Shown in pieces: positions 26,291 to 34,571 of a DNA stretch of 37,941 nt. Numbering within the stretch: position 1 is the stretch's first letter; every line of letters begins with the position of its first letter. The stretch is taken from positions 61,057-98,997 of the forward strand of contig CAJTOZ010000007.1 of the NCBI GenBank assembly GCA_910578095.1, read 5' to 3'. The notes below the pieces were generated by a model, which was not told the origin of the DNA, did not search any database, and worked only from the letters and a program-made list of their open reading frames with translations. The stretch is from an uncultured Muribaculaceae bacterium. Lineage in GTDB: Bacteria; Bacteroidota; Bacteroidia; Bacteroidales; Muribaculaceae. The position numbers and the translations under genes were made by a program.

Positions 26291-26426
26291 TGTATGGAAA
26301 CCTGTGAATGAAACTGCGGCGTTGCGCGTGTTTCGGCGCGCAATGCGTTGGATTACTGATGTCTATATTTGCATTGAAAACCATACGCCTCGGCAGCTAC
26401 AGAACCCGCCGGGCGGAAAAACGCGG

Positions 26427-26457
26427 CAAAGGTAGTGAAAAAATCTTAAAAAGGCAA
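26427..26457 (-). promoter_or_regulatory. Promoter of the SulP transporter gene
   Basis: Minus-strand TTG (26455-26457), a 20-nt spacer, and TACCTTTG (26427-26434), an exact -7 match. The leader is about 130 nt. Confidence 0.8.
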
Positions 26458-26524
26458 GGGCCGTGAGCGAAACTGCACATTCAGGGCGAAAATGCGCAAA
26501 AAAATAGCGGTACGATAGGGTAAA

Positions 26525-26556
26525 TTTGGTTAGTTGTAATAAAATATGTAAATTTG
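26525..26556 (+). promoter_or_regulatory. Promoter of the polysaccharide operon
   Basis: TTTG (26525-26528), a 20-nt spacer, and TAAATTTG (26549-26556), an exact Bacteroidota promoter. Transcription would begin near 26563 and give a leader of about 185 nt before the first large gene. Confidence 0.8.
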
Positions 26557-26569
26557 CCGAGAAAAGTGT

Positions 26570-26689
26570 GGAGCTCTCTCAAGCTCCCTTTGTATCCTTA
26601 TCCTTGACGATAATTTAAATTCATCATAATGACGATGCAACAGACGCCCGACATACATGCTTTATATTCCACATCGGTTCGTGTGGAAT
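26570..26689 (+). promoter_or_regulatory. Structured leader of the polysaccharide operon
   Basis: Two perfect stems are visible: GGAGCT/AGCTCC (26570-26575 with 26582-26587) and ATTCCACA/TGTGGAAT (26666-26673 with 26682-26689, 8-nt loop). Neither is followed by a U-tract, so they do not look like complete terminators. No UpxY/NusG-like antiterminator gene precedes the operon, and no invertible-promoter repeats were seen around the promoter. Confidence 0.4.
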
Positions 26690-26721
26690 GTCTGTTCCGT
26701 CAGTCTGAAATTGTTTTGTAA
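26629..26721 (+). CDS. Possible 30-codon leader ORF
   Basis: An ATG at 26629 opens a 30-codon frame ending in TAA at 26721, 27 nt before the first polysaccharide gene. The product begins MTMQQTPDIHALY and has no recognised motif. The frame spans the hairpin at 26666-26689, so ribosomes translating it would disrupt that stem. It may be a chance frame; there is no codon or homology evidence for it. Confidence 0.25.
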   Translation: MTMQQTPDIHALYSTSVRVECLFRQSEIVL

Positions 26722-26748
26722 ATCATATCCTACTTACTGCTGCTTCCT

Positions 26749-27870
26749 ATGAATCTCAACGCTATCGAATGTCTGGCTGTGTTTCTTGTGAGCCTATTGC
26801 TTGCAGGTATAATTATTCCGCAAATATTGCTGATATCCTTCCGTAAGAATCTTTTTGATGAAGTGGATGAGCGTAAGATTCACAAAGGGCGTGTGCCGCG
26901 CCTGGGTGGTATTGCCTTTATGCCGTCGATGGTGTTTTCGGTGGCATGTGTAAGCGGCATATATTGCTTTATAGGATGGCGTGGCGAGCCCGCTTTGTCG
27001 TCGGATGTCGTCACTTTCAGCTTCGGAGTGTGCGCATTGATGATAATGTATCTGGTGGGTATGGCCGACGACCTTATCGGTGTGCGCTACAGTGCCAAGT
27101 TTGTGGCACAGATTCTGGCTGCCGGCTTTCTTGCTACATCGGGCCTCACGATAAGCAATTTCCATGGTTTTTGCGGTATATATGAGATCCCCATCTGGGT
27201 GGCAGTGCCCTTTGCCATGCTTGTTGTGGTGTTTGTGACCAATGCCATAAATCTTATCGACGGTATTGACGGTCTGGCCTCCGGGTTGAGTTCCATCTCC
27301 ATGCTGTTCTATGGCTGGGTGCTGCTGTGCTGTGGCGAGGTGGCCTATGCGCTGGTGGCTTTCGGAACATTGGGAGCGTTGATACAGTTCTATTATTATA
27401 ATGTGTTCGGCAATGCCAAGGTGGGCAAAAAAATATTCATGGGCGATACAGGAGCATTGACAACAGGTATAATAATCTGCTTCCTGTCGCTCCATATCTG
27501 CAATCTGGATGTCGCAGCCAGCGGATTCAGTTGCGACCCTCTGGTGATGGCATTTGCGCCGTTGCTTGTGCCATGCTTTGATGTGGTGCGGGTGTATCTG
27601 CGCAGAATACGTCACCATGCCAATCCGTTTATGCCTGATAAATCGCACATCCACCATAAGTTGCTGGCAGTAGGGCTGCATCAGCGTGTGGCCATGGTGC
27701 TCATTCTTCTGGTGTCGGTGGCTTTCACGGCTGCCAACTACTGGCTGTCGACAATGATGAACAGCGCCGTGCTTCTTGCATTGGACGTTGTTGTGTTCAT
27801 CGTGGTGAACATCTGGCTCAGTGCGGCAATAAACAAACGAGAAAAACGTAATAATATAGAAAAACAATAA
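26749..27870 (+). CDS. Polyprenyl-phosphate sugar-1-phosphate transferase (WecA/TagO-like)
   Basis: A 373-aa multipass membrane enzyme of the PNPT family that starts a glycan by moving a sugar-1-phosphate, usually GlcNAc-1-P, from a UDP-sugar to undecaprenyl phosphate. Family motifs are present: GMADDLIGV with the Mg-binding D107-D108, NAINLIDGIDGLA (165-177), FMGDTGA with D233, and the substrate-loop SHIHHKLL (299-306). About ten or eleven hydrophobic segments are visible. It is the first large gene of the operon, fitting an initiating role; a co-encoded UDP-GlcNAc epimerase is consistent with UDP-GlcNAc as substrate. Confidence 0.92.
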   Translation: MNLNAIECLAVFLVSLLLAGIIIPQILLISFRKNLFDEVDERKIHKGRVPRLGGIAFMPSMVFSVACVSGIYCFIGWRGEPALSSDVVTFSFGVCALMIMYLVGMADDLIGVRYSAKFVAQILAAGFLATSGLTISNFHGFCGIYEIPIWVAVPFAMLVVVFVTNAINLIDGIDGLASGLSSISMLFYGWVLLCCGEVAYALVAFGTLGALIQFYYYNVFGNAKVGKKIFMGDTGALTTGIIICFLSLHICNLDVAASGFSCDPLVMAFAPLLVPCFDVVRVYLRRIRHHANPFMPDKSHIHHKLLAVGLHQRVAMVLILLVSVAFTAANYWLSTMMNSAVLLALDVVVFIVVNIWLSAAINKREKRNNIEKQ

Positions 27871-27888
27871 TCACTATATAAGATAGAG

Positions 27889-28674
27889 ATGAAATTTACC
27901 CGTACGCTTTGCGTTGCAGCCATAGCAATCTCGTTGGCTTCATGCAACTCTTCTAAAAAAGTGCTCTATATGCAGGACGCTACCGTGAATGTCCCTGAGC
28001 GCATAGTCAATCTTAACGAGATCAAGGTGCAGCCCGGCGATAAAATCACCATAATGGTGAGCTGCAAAGATCCTGAACTTGCTCAGATGTTCAATCTGGT
28101 TGAAACCAATACCCGTATAGGCCAGCAGCGTTCCAGTACCAACTACGTGTCGGCCTACAGCGTGGATGAATTCGGCGATATCAACTTCCCTGTGCTCGGG
28201 TCGGTTCATGTGGCCGGTCTTACAAGAACGGGCATCGCCGATTTGCTTACGAAGCGTCTGGAGTCGGAAAACCTGCTTAAGAATCCGGTGGTGACCGTAG
28301 AGTTTGCCAACCTGCGTGTGTCGGTGTTCGGCGATGTAGCCAAGCCGGCCACTTATGCCATTACCAACGACCGCATCACTCTCTATGAAGCTCTGAGCAT
28401 GGCCGGCGACCTCAATGTTACCGGTAAGCGCGACGGAGTTTATGTGATTCGTGAAGAGGACGGACAGCGCACCACCTACAAACTGGATCTGCGCAGCGCC
28501 GATGTCATGAACTCGCCGGTATTCTATCTCAAGCAAAACGATGTGATATACGTGGAGCCCAACGGCACAAAGGCCGGTCAGAGCAATGTGAGCGAGAACA
28601 GTCTCAAGAGCGCCGGCCTGTGGGTGAGCGTCGCATCCCTTCTCACATCTGTGGCGGTACTTATCTGGAAGTAA
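27889..28674 (+). CDS. Polysaccharide export lipoprotein (Wza family)
   Basis: A 261-aa outer-membrane export component. The signal peptide ends in the lipobox LASC with C19 as the lipidated residue. The polysaccharide export (PES) domain covers ~45-140 (from IKVQPGDKITIMV), and an SLBB domain follows (~145-230, LRVSVFGDVAKPATYAI). A C-terminal hydrophobic helix (LWVSVASLLTSVAVLIWK) ends the protein, as is frequent in Bacteroidota homologues. It is 18 nt after the transferase gene and 18 nt before the Wzc gene. Together with Wzc it would form the trans-envelope export machine. Confidence 0.93.
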   Translation: MKFTRTLCVAAIAISLASCNSSKKVLYMQDATVNVPERIVNLNEIKVQPGDKITIMVSCKDPELAQMFNLVETNTRIGQQRSSTNYVSAYSVDEFGDINFPVLGSVHVAGLTRTGIADLLTKRLESENLLKNPVVTVEFANLRVSVFGDVAKPATYAITNDRITLYEALSMAGDLNVTGKRDGVYVIREEDGQRTTYKLDLRSADVMNSPVFYLKQNDVIYVEPNGTKAGQSNVSENSLKSAGLWVSVASLLTSVAVLIWK

Positions 28675-28692
28675 TAAATCACACTAAAGTAT

Positions 28693-31089
28693 ATGGCAGA
28701 CATTCAGTCGGTGCAGAACGAAAACACCGAAACAACATTGTCGATTCATGACCTGCTGTACCTGTTTCGCCAGAAATGGTACTGGTTTGTAGTCAGTCTT
28801 GCTTTCTTTTTCAGTATCGGCGTCGTGTATCTCATGAAGACGGCCCCGACGTATACCCGCACGGCATCGCTTCTTATCAAGGACGACAAGAAGGGCAGCT
28901 CCACTGCGGCGGAACTTTCTGATCTGGGAATTTTCCAGCCCAAGAGCAATATCGACAACGAGATGCTTACGCTGCAGAGCCCCTCGCTGATGGAGGAGGT
29001 GATCACCCGTTTGAAGCTCAACGATTCCTATTCCATCAAAAAAGGTCTGCGCACATCCGATCTGTACAAGGCCACTCCATTTATCGTGACCACTGTGGGC
29101 GACAGCGTGCCCGATTTCTCTTGTGATGTCACGCTCGCTATGGAAGGCGACGGCGTGGAACTCAGCAACTTCACCTTCGGCGACGAGGAGTCGGAAGTTG
29201 TGGTCAAGGCCCAGCTCGGCGACACAGTCAATACGCCTGTAGGACGTCTGTATATCAGTGTGTCGCCATGGGATGGCGAGCAACTGCGCGGACAGAGCGT
29301 GAGATTTTCGCACGTCGACCCCGTAAGCATTGCGCAACAGTATGCCTCGGGCGTGTCGACAGAGCTCGGAAGCGAGAAGGGTACCATTATCAATATCTCC
29401 TATGGCGCGTCGTCCATAGTAAAGGCTGAGGATATTTTGAATACGCTCATACAGGTGTACAACGACCGCTGGGTGCTGGATAAGAACCAGATGGCTGTCA
29501 GCACCTCACGCTTTATCAGCGAGCGTCTCGGCGTTATTGAAAACGAGCTCGGCAATGTGGATTCCGATATATCGTCGTTCAAGAGCGAGCACCTGATGCC
29601 CAATGTGGATGCCGCATCGGAAATGTACATGCGCCAGAACGAAGAGACCCGCCGCGAGATAAGCGATGTGAACAATCAGCTGCAGATCGCGCGTCACATA
29701 CGCAACGAACTGGCCCACGACCGTATCGATCAGCCCCTGCCTACAAACTCGACCCTTCAGTCGCCGGATATCAACCAGCAGATAAGCACTTACAATACGC
29801 TTGTGATTGACCGCAACCGTCTTATCGCAGGTTCGTCGGAGAGCAATCCTCTTGTGCAGGAGCGTACGAGCGCATTGCGTCTGATGCGTGACAATATTCT
29901 CAGCTCTATCGACAATCTTATCGCAGCTCTTAGCTCAAGGGTGGGAAGTCTGCACAGCCAGCAGGCAGCTACCACCGGGCAGCTGGCCGCCAATCCTAAT
30001 CAGGCCAAGTATCTTCTGAGCGTAGAACGTCAGCAAAAGGTAAAAGAACAGTTGTATCTGTATCTGCTTCAGAAGCGTGAGGAGAACGAGCTTAATCAGG
30101 CCTTCACATCCTACAACACACGCCTGATCACTCAGCCTGTAGGGTCCATGGCCCCGACATCGCCCAATCGCCGCAACGTCATGCTGGTGCTTTTCCTTTT
30201 GGGTCTCATCACACCGGCCGCTATCCTGTATATCATCCAGGTGCTTGATAATAAGGTGCGTTCGCGCCGCGATTTGGAAGTGCTTTCCGTTCCGTATGTG
30301 GGCGAGGTGCCGATGGCTACGCCTAAACCTCACGGTCTCGGCCGCCTGCGCCGCGCTCCCGCTCCCGCCGACGACAACCGTGTGCTTATCAGCAGCGGAA
30401 ACACCGACATTATCAACGAAGCCTTCCGTGTGGTACGTTCCAATCTGGAATTTGTGGGCGACCGTGCTCTCTCCGGCTCGGCCCGCACCATTATGGTGAC
30501 AAGCGCGGTGCCGGGCTCCGGCAAAACCTTCGTGAGCATGAATCTGGGTGCTGTAATGGCGCTTAAAGGAAAGAAAGTGATTGTGCTCGACCTTGATATG
30601 CGTCGTGCTTCGCTGAGCAAATATGTCAGCGAGCCAAAAGTGGGTGTGTCGTCGGTGCTCATCGGCAAAGCCTCGCTGCAGGATGCTATCGTAAAGAATG
30701 TGTCGGGTATTGAGAATCTGGACGTGCTGCCTGTGGGCGCCCTTCCTCCCAACCCCGCCGAATTGCTCTATACACCCGAGTTTGCTAAAGTGATGCAAGA
30801 ACTCAAGGGCAGCTATGATTGTGTGCTTCTCGACTGTCCGCCTGCAGAGGTGGTGGCCGATGCCAAGATCATATCGAAGTTTGTGGATCTTACCATCTGG
30901 GTGGTGCGTGCCGGTCTTTACGAAAAACCGCTGCTTCCGCTGCTTCAGCGCTATTACGATGAGCAGCGCTACCACAATCTGTGCATCCTGCTCAACGGTA
31001 CAGATCCGTCCCACACGTCGTCGTATCAGCGATACGGCTATGCGGCCTCGTATCAGACATACGCCCAGTCCGGGAATAAACGTAAATAA
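28693..31089 (+). CDS. Polysaccharide co-polymerase / tyrosine autokinase (Wzc family)
   Basis: A 798-aa inner-membrane protein that controls chain length and export. The N-terminal Wzz domain starts with a membrane helix at ~29-50 (FVVSLAFFFSIGVVYLM). A periplasmic coiled-coil region follows, and a second helix lies at ~496-518 (VMLVLFLLGLITPAAILYI). The cytoplasmic BY-kinase domain (~570-770) has Walker A SAVPGSGKT (604-612), Walker A' VIVLDLDMRR and Walker B VLLDCPP. The C-terminal tail is tyrosine-rich (SYQRYGYAASYQTYAQS), the usual autophosphorylation cluster. Kinase and co-polymerase are fused in one chain, as in E. coli Wzc. No cognate phosphatase gene is in the window. Confidence 0.94.
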   Translation: MADIQSVQNENTETTLSIHDLLYLFRQKWYWFVVSLAFFFSIGVVYLMKTAPTYTRTASLLIKDDKKGSSTAAELSDLGIFQPKSNIDNEMLTLQSPSLMEEVITRLKLNDSYSIKKGLRTSDLYKATPFIVTTVGDSVPDFSCDVTLAMEGDGVELSNFTFGDEESEVVVKAQLGDTVNTPVGRLYISVSPWDGEQLRGQSVRFSHVDPVSIAQQYASGVSTELGSEKGTIINISYGASSIVKAEDILNTLIQVYNDRWVLDKNQMAVSTSRFISERLGVIENELGNVDSDISSFKSEHLMPNVDAASEMYMRQNEETRREISDVNNQLQIARHIRNELAHDRIDQPLPTNSTLQSPDINQQISTYNTLVIDRNRLIAGSSESNPLVQERTSALRLMRDNILSSIDNLIAALSSRVGSLHSQQAATTGQLAANPNQAKYLLSVERQQKVKEQLYLYLLQKREENELNQAFTSYNTRLITQPVGSMAPTSPNRRNVMLVLFLLGLITPAAILYIIQVLDNKVRSRRDLEVLSVPYVGEVPMATPKPHGLGRLRRAPAPADDNRVLISSGNTDIINEAFRVVRSNLEFVGDRALSGSARTIMVTSAVPGSGKTFVSMNLGAVMALKGKKVIVLDLDMRRASLSKYVSEPKVGVSSVLIGKASLQDAIVKNVSGIENLDVLPVGALPPNPAELLYTPEFAKVMQELKGSYDCVLLDCPPAEVVADAKIISKFVDLTIWVVRAGLYEKPLLPLLQRYYDEQRYHNLCILLNGTDPSHTSSYQRYGYAASYQTYAQSGNKRK

Positions 31090-31107
31090 TCCGGATATTC
31101 CCAAGCT

Positions 31108-32277
31108 ATGCAAAAAACGGTAATGCTTGTTTTCGGCACGCGTCCCGAAGCCATCAAAATGGCTCCGCTCGTGCATGAGATGGCCACGCATCCGGAGTTC
31201 CGCACTCTGGTGTGCGTGACCGGGCAGCACCGCAGCATGCTTGATCAGGTGCTTGAGGTGTTCAGTATACGTCCTGATTTCGATCTGGACATAATGAAGC
31301 CCGGGCAGGATCTTTATGATGTGACATCGGGAGTGCTCACCGGCATGCGTGCCGTTCTGGCCCAGGCCCACCCGGATATCGTGCTGGTGCATGGCGATAC
31401 CACCACCTCCACGGCCGCAGCCTTGGCTGCGTTCTATGCCCAGATTCCAGTGGGGCATGTGGAAGCCGGGCTCCGCACGCACAATGTGAACTCTCCTTGG
31501 CCTGAGGAAATGAACCGTCAGATCACCGGACGCATAGCACGGATGCATTTTGCCCCGACCGATCTGAGCCGATCCAATCTTCTGCTTGAAAACATAGGCG
31601 AGAACGTATTTGTGACCGGTAATACGGTCATCGATGCCCTTCGTATCGTGGTTGATAAAATCGCGTCCGATGCATCGCTTGCTTCAGATCTCGACCGGCA
31701 TCTGCTGGATGCCGGCTACGACTGCTCGCGTGTGGCCGGTGGCCGGCGGATGGTTCTTGTGACGGGGCACCGCCGTGAAAACTTCGGAGCAGGTTTCCGG
31801 TCAATATGTATGGCATTGAAAGAACTTGCAGAGCGTTTCGCAGACGTGGATTTTGTTTATCCCATGCATCTTAACCCGAATGTGCGCCGACCCATATCCG
31901 AAATATTCGGTGCCGGGCGCGGACGTGCAGCCAATCTGTTCTTCATCGAGCCGTTGGAGTATCTGTCGTTCGTGAGGCTGATGTCGCAGGCCCATGTGGT
32001 GCTTACCGACAGCGGTGGTATTCAGGAGGAAGCACCCGGCCTGGGAAAACCGGTGCTCGTGATGCGCGATACTACGGAGCGCCCTGAGGCCGTCGACGCC
32101 GGCACTGTTAAGCTTGTAGGCACCGACCGCACGCGTATCGTGGATGAGATGGCGCGATTGCTCACCGACGACGATGCCTACAGCGAGATGTCCCGGGCTG
32201 TGAATCCCTATGGCGACGGATATGCATCGGCGCGTATAGCGGCCCACTTGTCAAATTTTTTAAACTCAGAATCGTAA
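31108..32277 (+). CDS. wecB: UDP-GlcNAc 2-epimerase (non-hydrolysing)
   Basis: A 389-aa cytosolic enzyme that converts UDP-GlcNAc to UDP-ManNAc. The GT-B-like fold is marked by FGTRPEAIKMAPL (9-21), VHGDTTTS, GHVEAGLRT, TGHRREN and DSGGIQEEAPGLGKPVLVMR, all typical of the bacterial WecB/MnaA family. It ends 4 nt before the wecC start, and the two catalyse successive steps towards UDP-ManNAcA. Confidence 0.96.
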   Translation: MQKTVMLVFGTRPEAIKMAPLVHEMATHPEFRTLVCVTGQHRSMLDQVLEVFSIRPDFDLDIMKPGQDLYDVTSGVLTGMRAVLAQAHPDIVLVHGDTTTSTAAALAAFYAQIPVGHVEAGLRTHNVNSPWPEEMNRQITGRIARMHFAPTDLSRSNLLLENIGENVFVTGNTVIDALRIVVDKIASDASLASDLDRHLLDAGYDCSRVAGGRRMVLVTGHRRENFGAGFRSICMALKELAERFADVDFVYPMHLNPNVRRPISEIFGAGRGRAANLFFIEPLEYLSFVRLMSQAHVVLTDSGGIQEEAPGLGKPVLVMRDTTERPEAVDAGTVKLVGTDRTRIVDEMARLLTDDDAYSEMSRAVNPYGDGYASARIAAHLSNFLNSES

Positions 32278-32281
32278 CGCA

Positions 32282-33499
32282 ATGAAAGCTTGCTTCATTG
32301 GTCTTGGATATATAGGCCTGCCTACAGCGATTATAGCTGCCGGACGCGGAGGCGCGGACGTGGTGGGTGTCGATATCAATCCTGCAGTGGTCGAAAAGAC
32401 CAATGCAGGACATCTGCATTTTATAGAACCCGGAATGGAGGATCTCCTGCGTGAGGTTGTGGCGTGCGGCAAATTGCGTGCGGCGCTCTCGCCGGAAGAG
32501 GCCGATGCCTTTTTCATAGTCGTGCCCACTCCATTCAAGGGCGACCATCAGCCTGACATCAGCTTTGTGGAAGCCGCCACACGGGCTGTTGTCCCCTTTC
32601 TTCGGGAAGGCAATCTGTTTGTCATAGAATCTACATCGCCCGTGGGCACAACCGAGGCTATGGCCGAACTGATATACGGAATGCGTCCGGAGCTTCGGGG
32701 CAAAATCAATATAGCGTATTGCCCGGAACGTGTGCTGCCGGGAAATGTCATTTACGAACTGGAACACAACGATCGTGTGATCGGAGGTCTCGACAAGCAG
32801 TCGACAGAGGCAGCCAAGGCATTTTATGCGACGTTTGTGAAAGGCACTCTGCACGGCACCAATGCGCGCACGGCCGAGATGTGCAAACTCACCGAAAATG
32901 CGTCCAGAGACGTCCAGATCGCTTTTGCCAATGAGTTGAGCCTGATATGCGACAAAGCCGGCATAAACGTGTGGGAACTCATAGAATTGGCCAATAAGCA
33001 TCCGCGCGTAAACATTCTGCAGCCCGGCTGCGGCGTAGGAGGCCACTGTATAGCCGTCGATCCTTATTTCATCACAGCCGATTATCCTGCGGAAGCACGC
33101 ATCATCGCCAAGGCCCGCGAGATAAACAATCATAAGGCTCTGTGGTGTGCGGAAAAGGTCAAGAACGCAATGCTGGAATACGAGCTCAAGCATAAGCGCC
33201 GGCCCACCGTGGCCATGATGGGACTTGCATTCAAGCCCAATATTGATGATTTGCGCGAGTCTCCTGCCAAGTTCATAGTGTCGCGTGTGCTTCAGGGCTG
33301 CAACAATGCCTCCATTCTGGTGGTGGAGCCAAACGTGGCTGAGCATAATGTGTTCAAACTCACAGATTACCGTGAGGCATATGCAGCAGCCGACATTGTG
33401 GTATTTCTCACCGCGCACGATGTGTTCCTGTCGCTTCCCGAAGATAAGGATAAGACGATACTTGATTTTTGTGGAATATTCAAAAAACGTAAAGCATAG
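32282..33499 (+). CDS. wecC: UDP-ManNAc 6-dehydrogenase
   Basis: A 405-aa NAD-dependent dehydrogenase that oxidises UDP-ManNAc to UDP-ManNAcA. It has the Rossmann motif GLGYIGLPTA (7-16), the central-domain segment AEMCKLTENASRDVQIAFANE, and the catalytic cysteine C256 in GCGVGGHCIAVDPYF, the pattern of WecC rather than Ugd. Placement directly after wecB supports the substrate. Its stop is immediately followed by the ATG of the next gene (TAGATG). Confidence 0.94.
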   Translation: MKACFIGLGYIGLPTAIIAAGRGGADVVGVDINPAVVEKTNAGHLHFIEPGMEDLLREVVACGKLRAALSPEEADAFFIVVPTPFKGDHQPDISFVEAATRAVVPFLREGNLFVIESTSPVGTTEAMAELIYGMRPELRGKINIAYCPERVLPGNVIYELEHNDRVIGGLDKQSTEAAKAFYATFVKGTLHGTNARTAEMCKLTENASRDVQIAFANELSLICDKAGINVWELIELANKHPRVNILQPGCGVGGHCIAVDPYFITADYPAEARIIAKAREINNHKALWCAEKVKNAMLEYELKHKRRPTVAMMGLAFKPNIDDLRESPAKFIVSRVLQGCNNASILVVEPNVAEHNVFKLTDYREAYAAADIVVFLTAHDVFLSLPEDKDKTILDFCGIFKKRKA

Positions 33500-34552
33500 A
33501 TGAATGTATTGGTTACCGGTGCGGCCGGTTTTATCGGTTCGGCAGTATGCCGTAAGTTGCTTGACCGCGGAGATACAGTGGTCGGGCTTGACAATATCAA
33601 TGATTACTACGATCCGGCCTTGAAATATGGCCGTCTGGACGGTCTGGGCATATCTCAGGAGGCTGTGGCATGGTATAAGATCGTGCCTTCGACCAAATAT
33701 GACCGCTTCAGCTTCATCCGTATGAACCTGGAGGATACACAGGCCATGCAGATGCTTTTCGCCAACGGTAATTTCGACACGGTCATCAACCTCGGCGCAC
33801 AGGCAGGCGTCCGCTATTCTATCACCAATCCACATGCCTATATAGAGAGCAATATCGACGGTTTCATCAATGTGCTCGAGGGCTGCCGCGACAATAAGGT
33901 GCGTCATCTTGTCTATGCCTCCTCATCGAGCGTGTATGGCCTGAACGGAAAAGTTCCCTTCTCCGAGCACGATGGCATAGCCCACCCCGTGAGCCTCTAT
34001 GCAGCTACTAAAAAAAGCAACGAGCTGATGGCCCACGCCTATTCAAAACTGTATGGCATTCCCACCACCGGCTTGCGTTTCTTCACCGTGTACGGGCCGT
34101 GGGGTCGTCCTGATATGTCGCCGTTCCTGTTTATGGACGCCATCCTCCACGACCGCGCTATAAAAGTGTTTAACAACGGCGACATGTTGCGCGACTTCAC
34201 ATACATTGACGATATAGTTGAAGGCGTTGTGCGCATAGCCGATGTTATTCCCCAGCCGAATACGGAATGGGACGAGACTCATCCCGACCCCGCGACATCT
34301 CCTGCTCCATATCGCGTTTTCAATATTGGCAATCAGCAACCGACGCGCCTGATGGACTATATAGCATGTATAGAAAAAGCGATAGGTCGCGAAGCGAAGA
34401 AAGATTTCCTTCCCATGCAGCCCGGAGATGTGTATCAGACGTACGCCGATTCATCGGCCCTCGCCGAGGCTACAGGTTTCCGCCCCTGCACTCCGTTGCA
34501 GAAAGGTATTGATGAAACGGTGACATGGTTCAAGCAGTACTATAATCTTTAA
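33500..34552 (+). CDS. UDP-glucuronate 4-epimerase
   Basis: A 350-aa short-chain dehydrogenase/reductase that interconverts UDP-GlcA and UDP-GalA. The NAD motif is GAAGFIGS (7-14), the catalytic serine lies in ASSSSVYG (140-147), and Y167-K171 are in YAATK. The segment DNINDYYDPALK and AQAGVRYSITNP are typical of the UDP-glucuronate epimerase branch rather than GalE. It begins with no gap after wecC and precedes ugd, which supplies its substrate. A related UDP-sugar epimerase specificity is possible but less likely. Confidence 0.88.
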   Translation: MNVLVTGAAGFIGSAVCRKLLDRGDTVVGLDNINDYYDPALKYGRLDGLGISQEAVAWYKIVPSTKYDRFSFIRMNLEDTQAMQMLFANGNFDTVINLGAQAGVRYSITNPHAYIESNIDGFINVLEGCRDNKVRHLVYASSSSVYGLNGKVPFSEHDGIAHPVSLYAATKKSNELMAHAYSKLYGIPTTGLRFFTVYGPWGRPDMSPFLFMDAILHDRAIKVFNNGDMLRDFTYIDDIVEGVVRIADVIPQPNTEWDETHPDPATSPAPYRVFNIGNQQPTRLMDYIACIEKAIGREAKKDFLPMQPGDVYQTYADSSALAEATGFRPCTPLQKGIDETVTWFKQYYNL

Positions 34553-34571
34553 ATGAATAATATATAAGAAT

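Noticed and set aside
26525..26748. Invertible (phase-variable) promoter for the polysaccharide operon
   Set aside because: No flanking inverted repeats of the usual length were seen around the promoter, and no adjacent site-specific recombinase is present.
29935..31548. 537-codon minus-strand frame opposite wzc and wecB
   Set aside because: Antisense to two well-supported genes with no domain of its own.
32162..33907. 581-codon minus-strand frame opposite wecC and the epimerase
   Set aside because: Antisense across several real genes; GC-rich codon bias on the coding strand leaves long open frames on the other.
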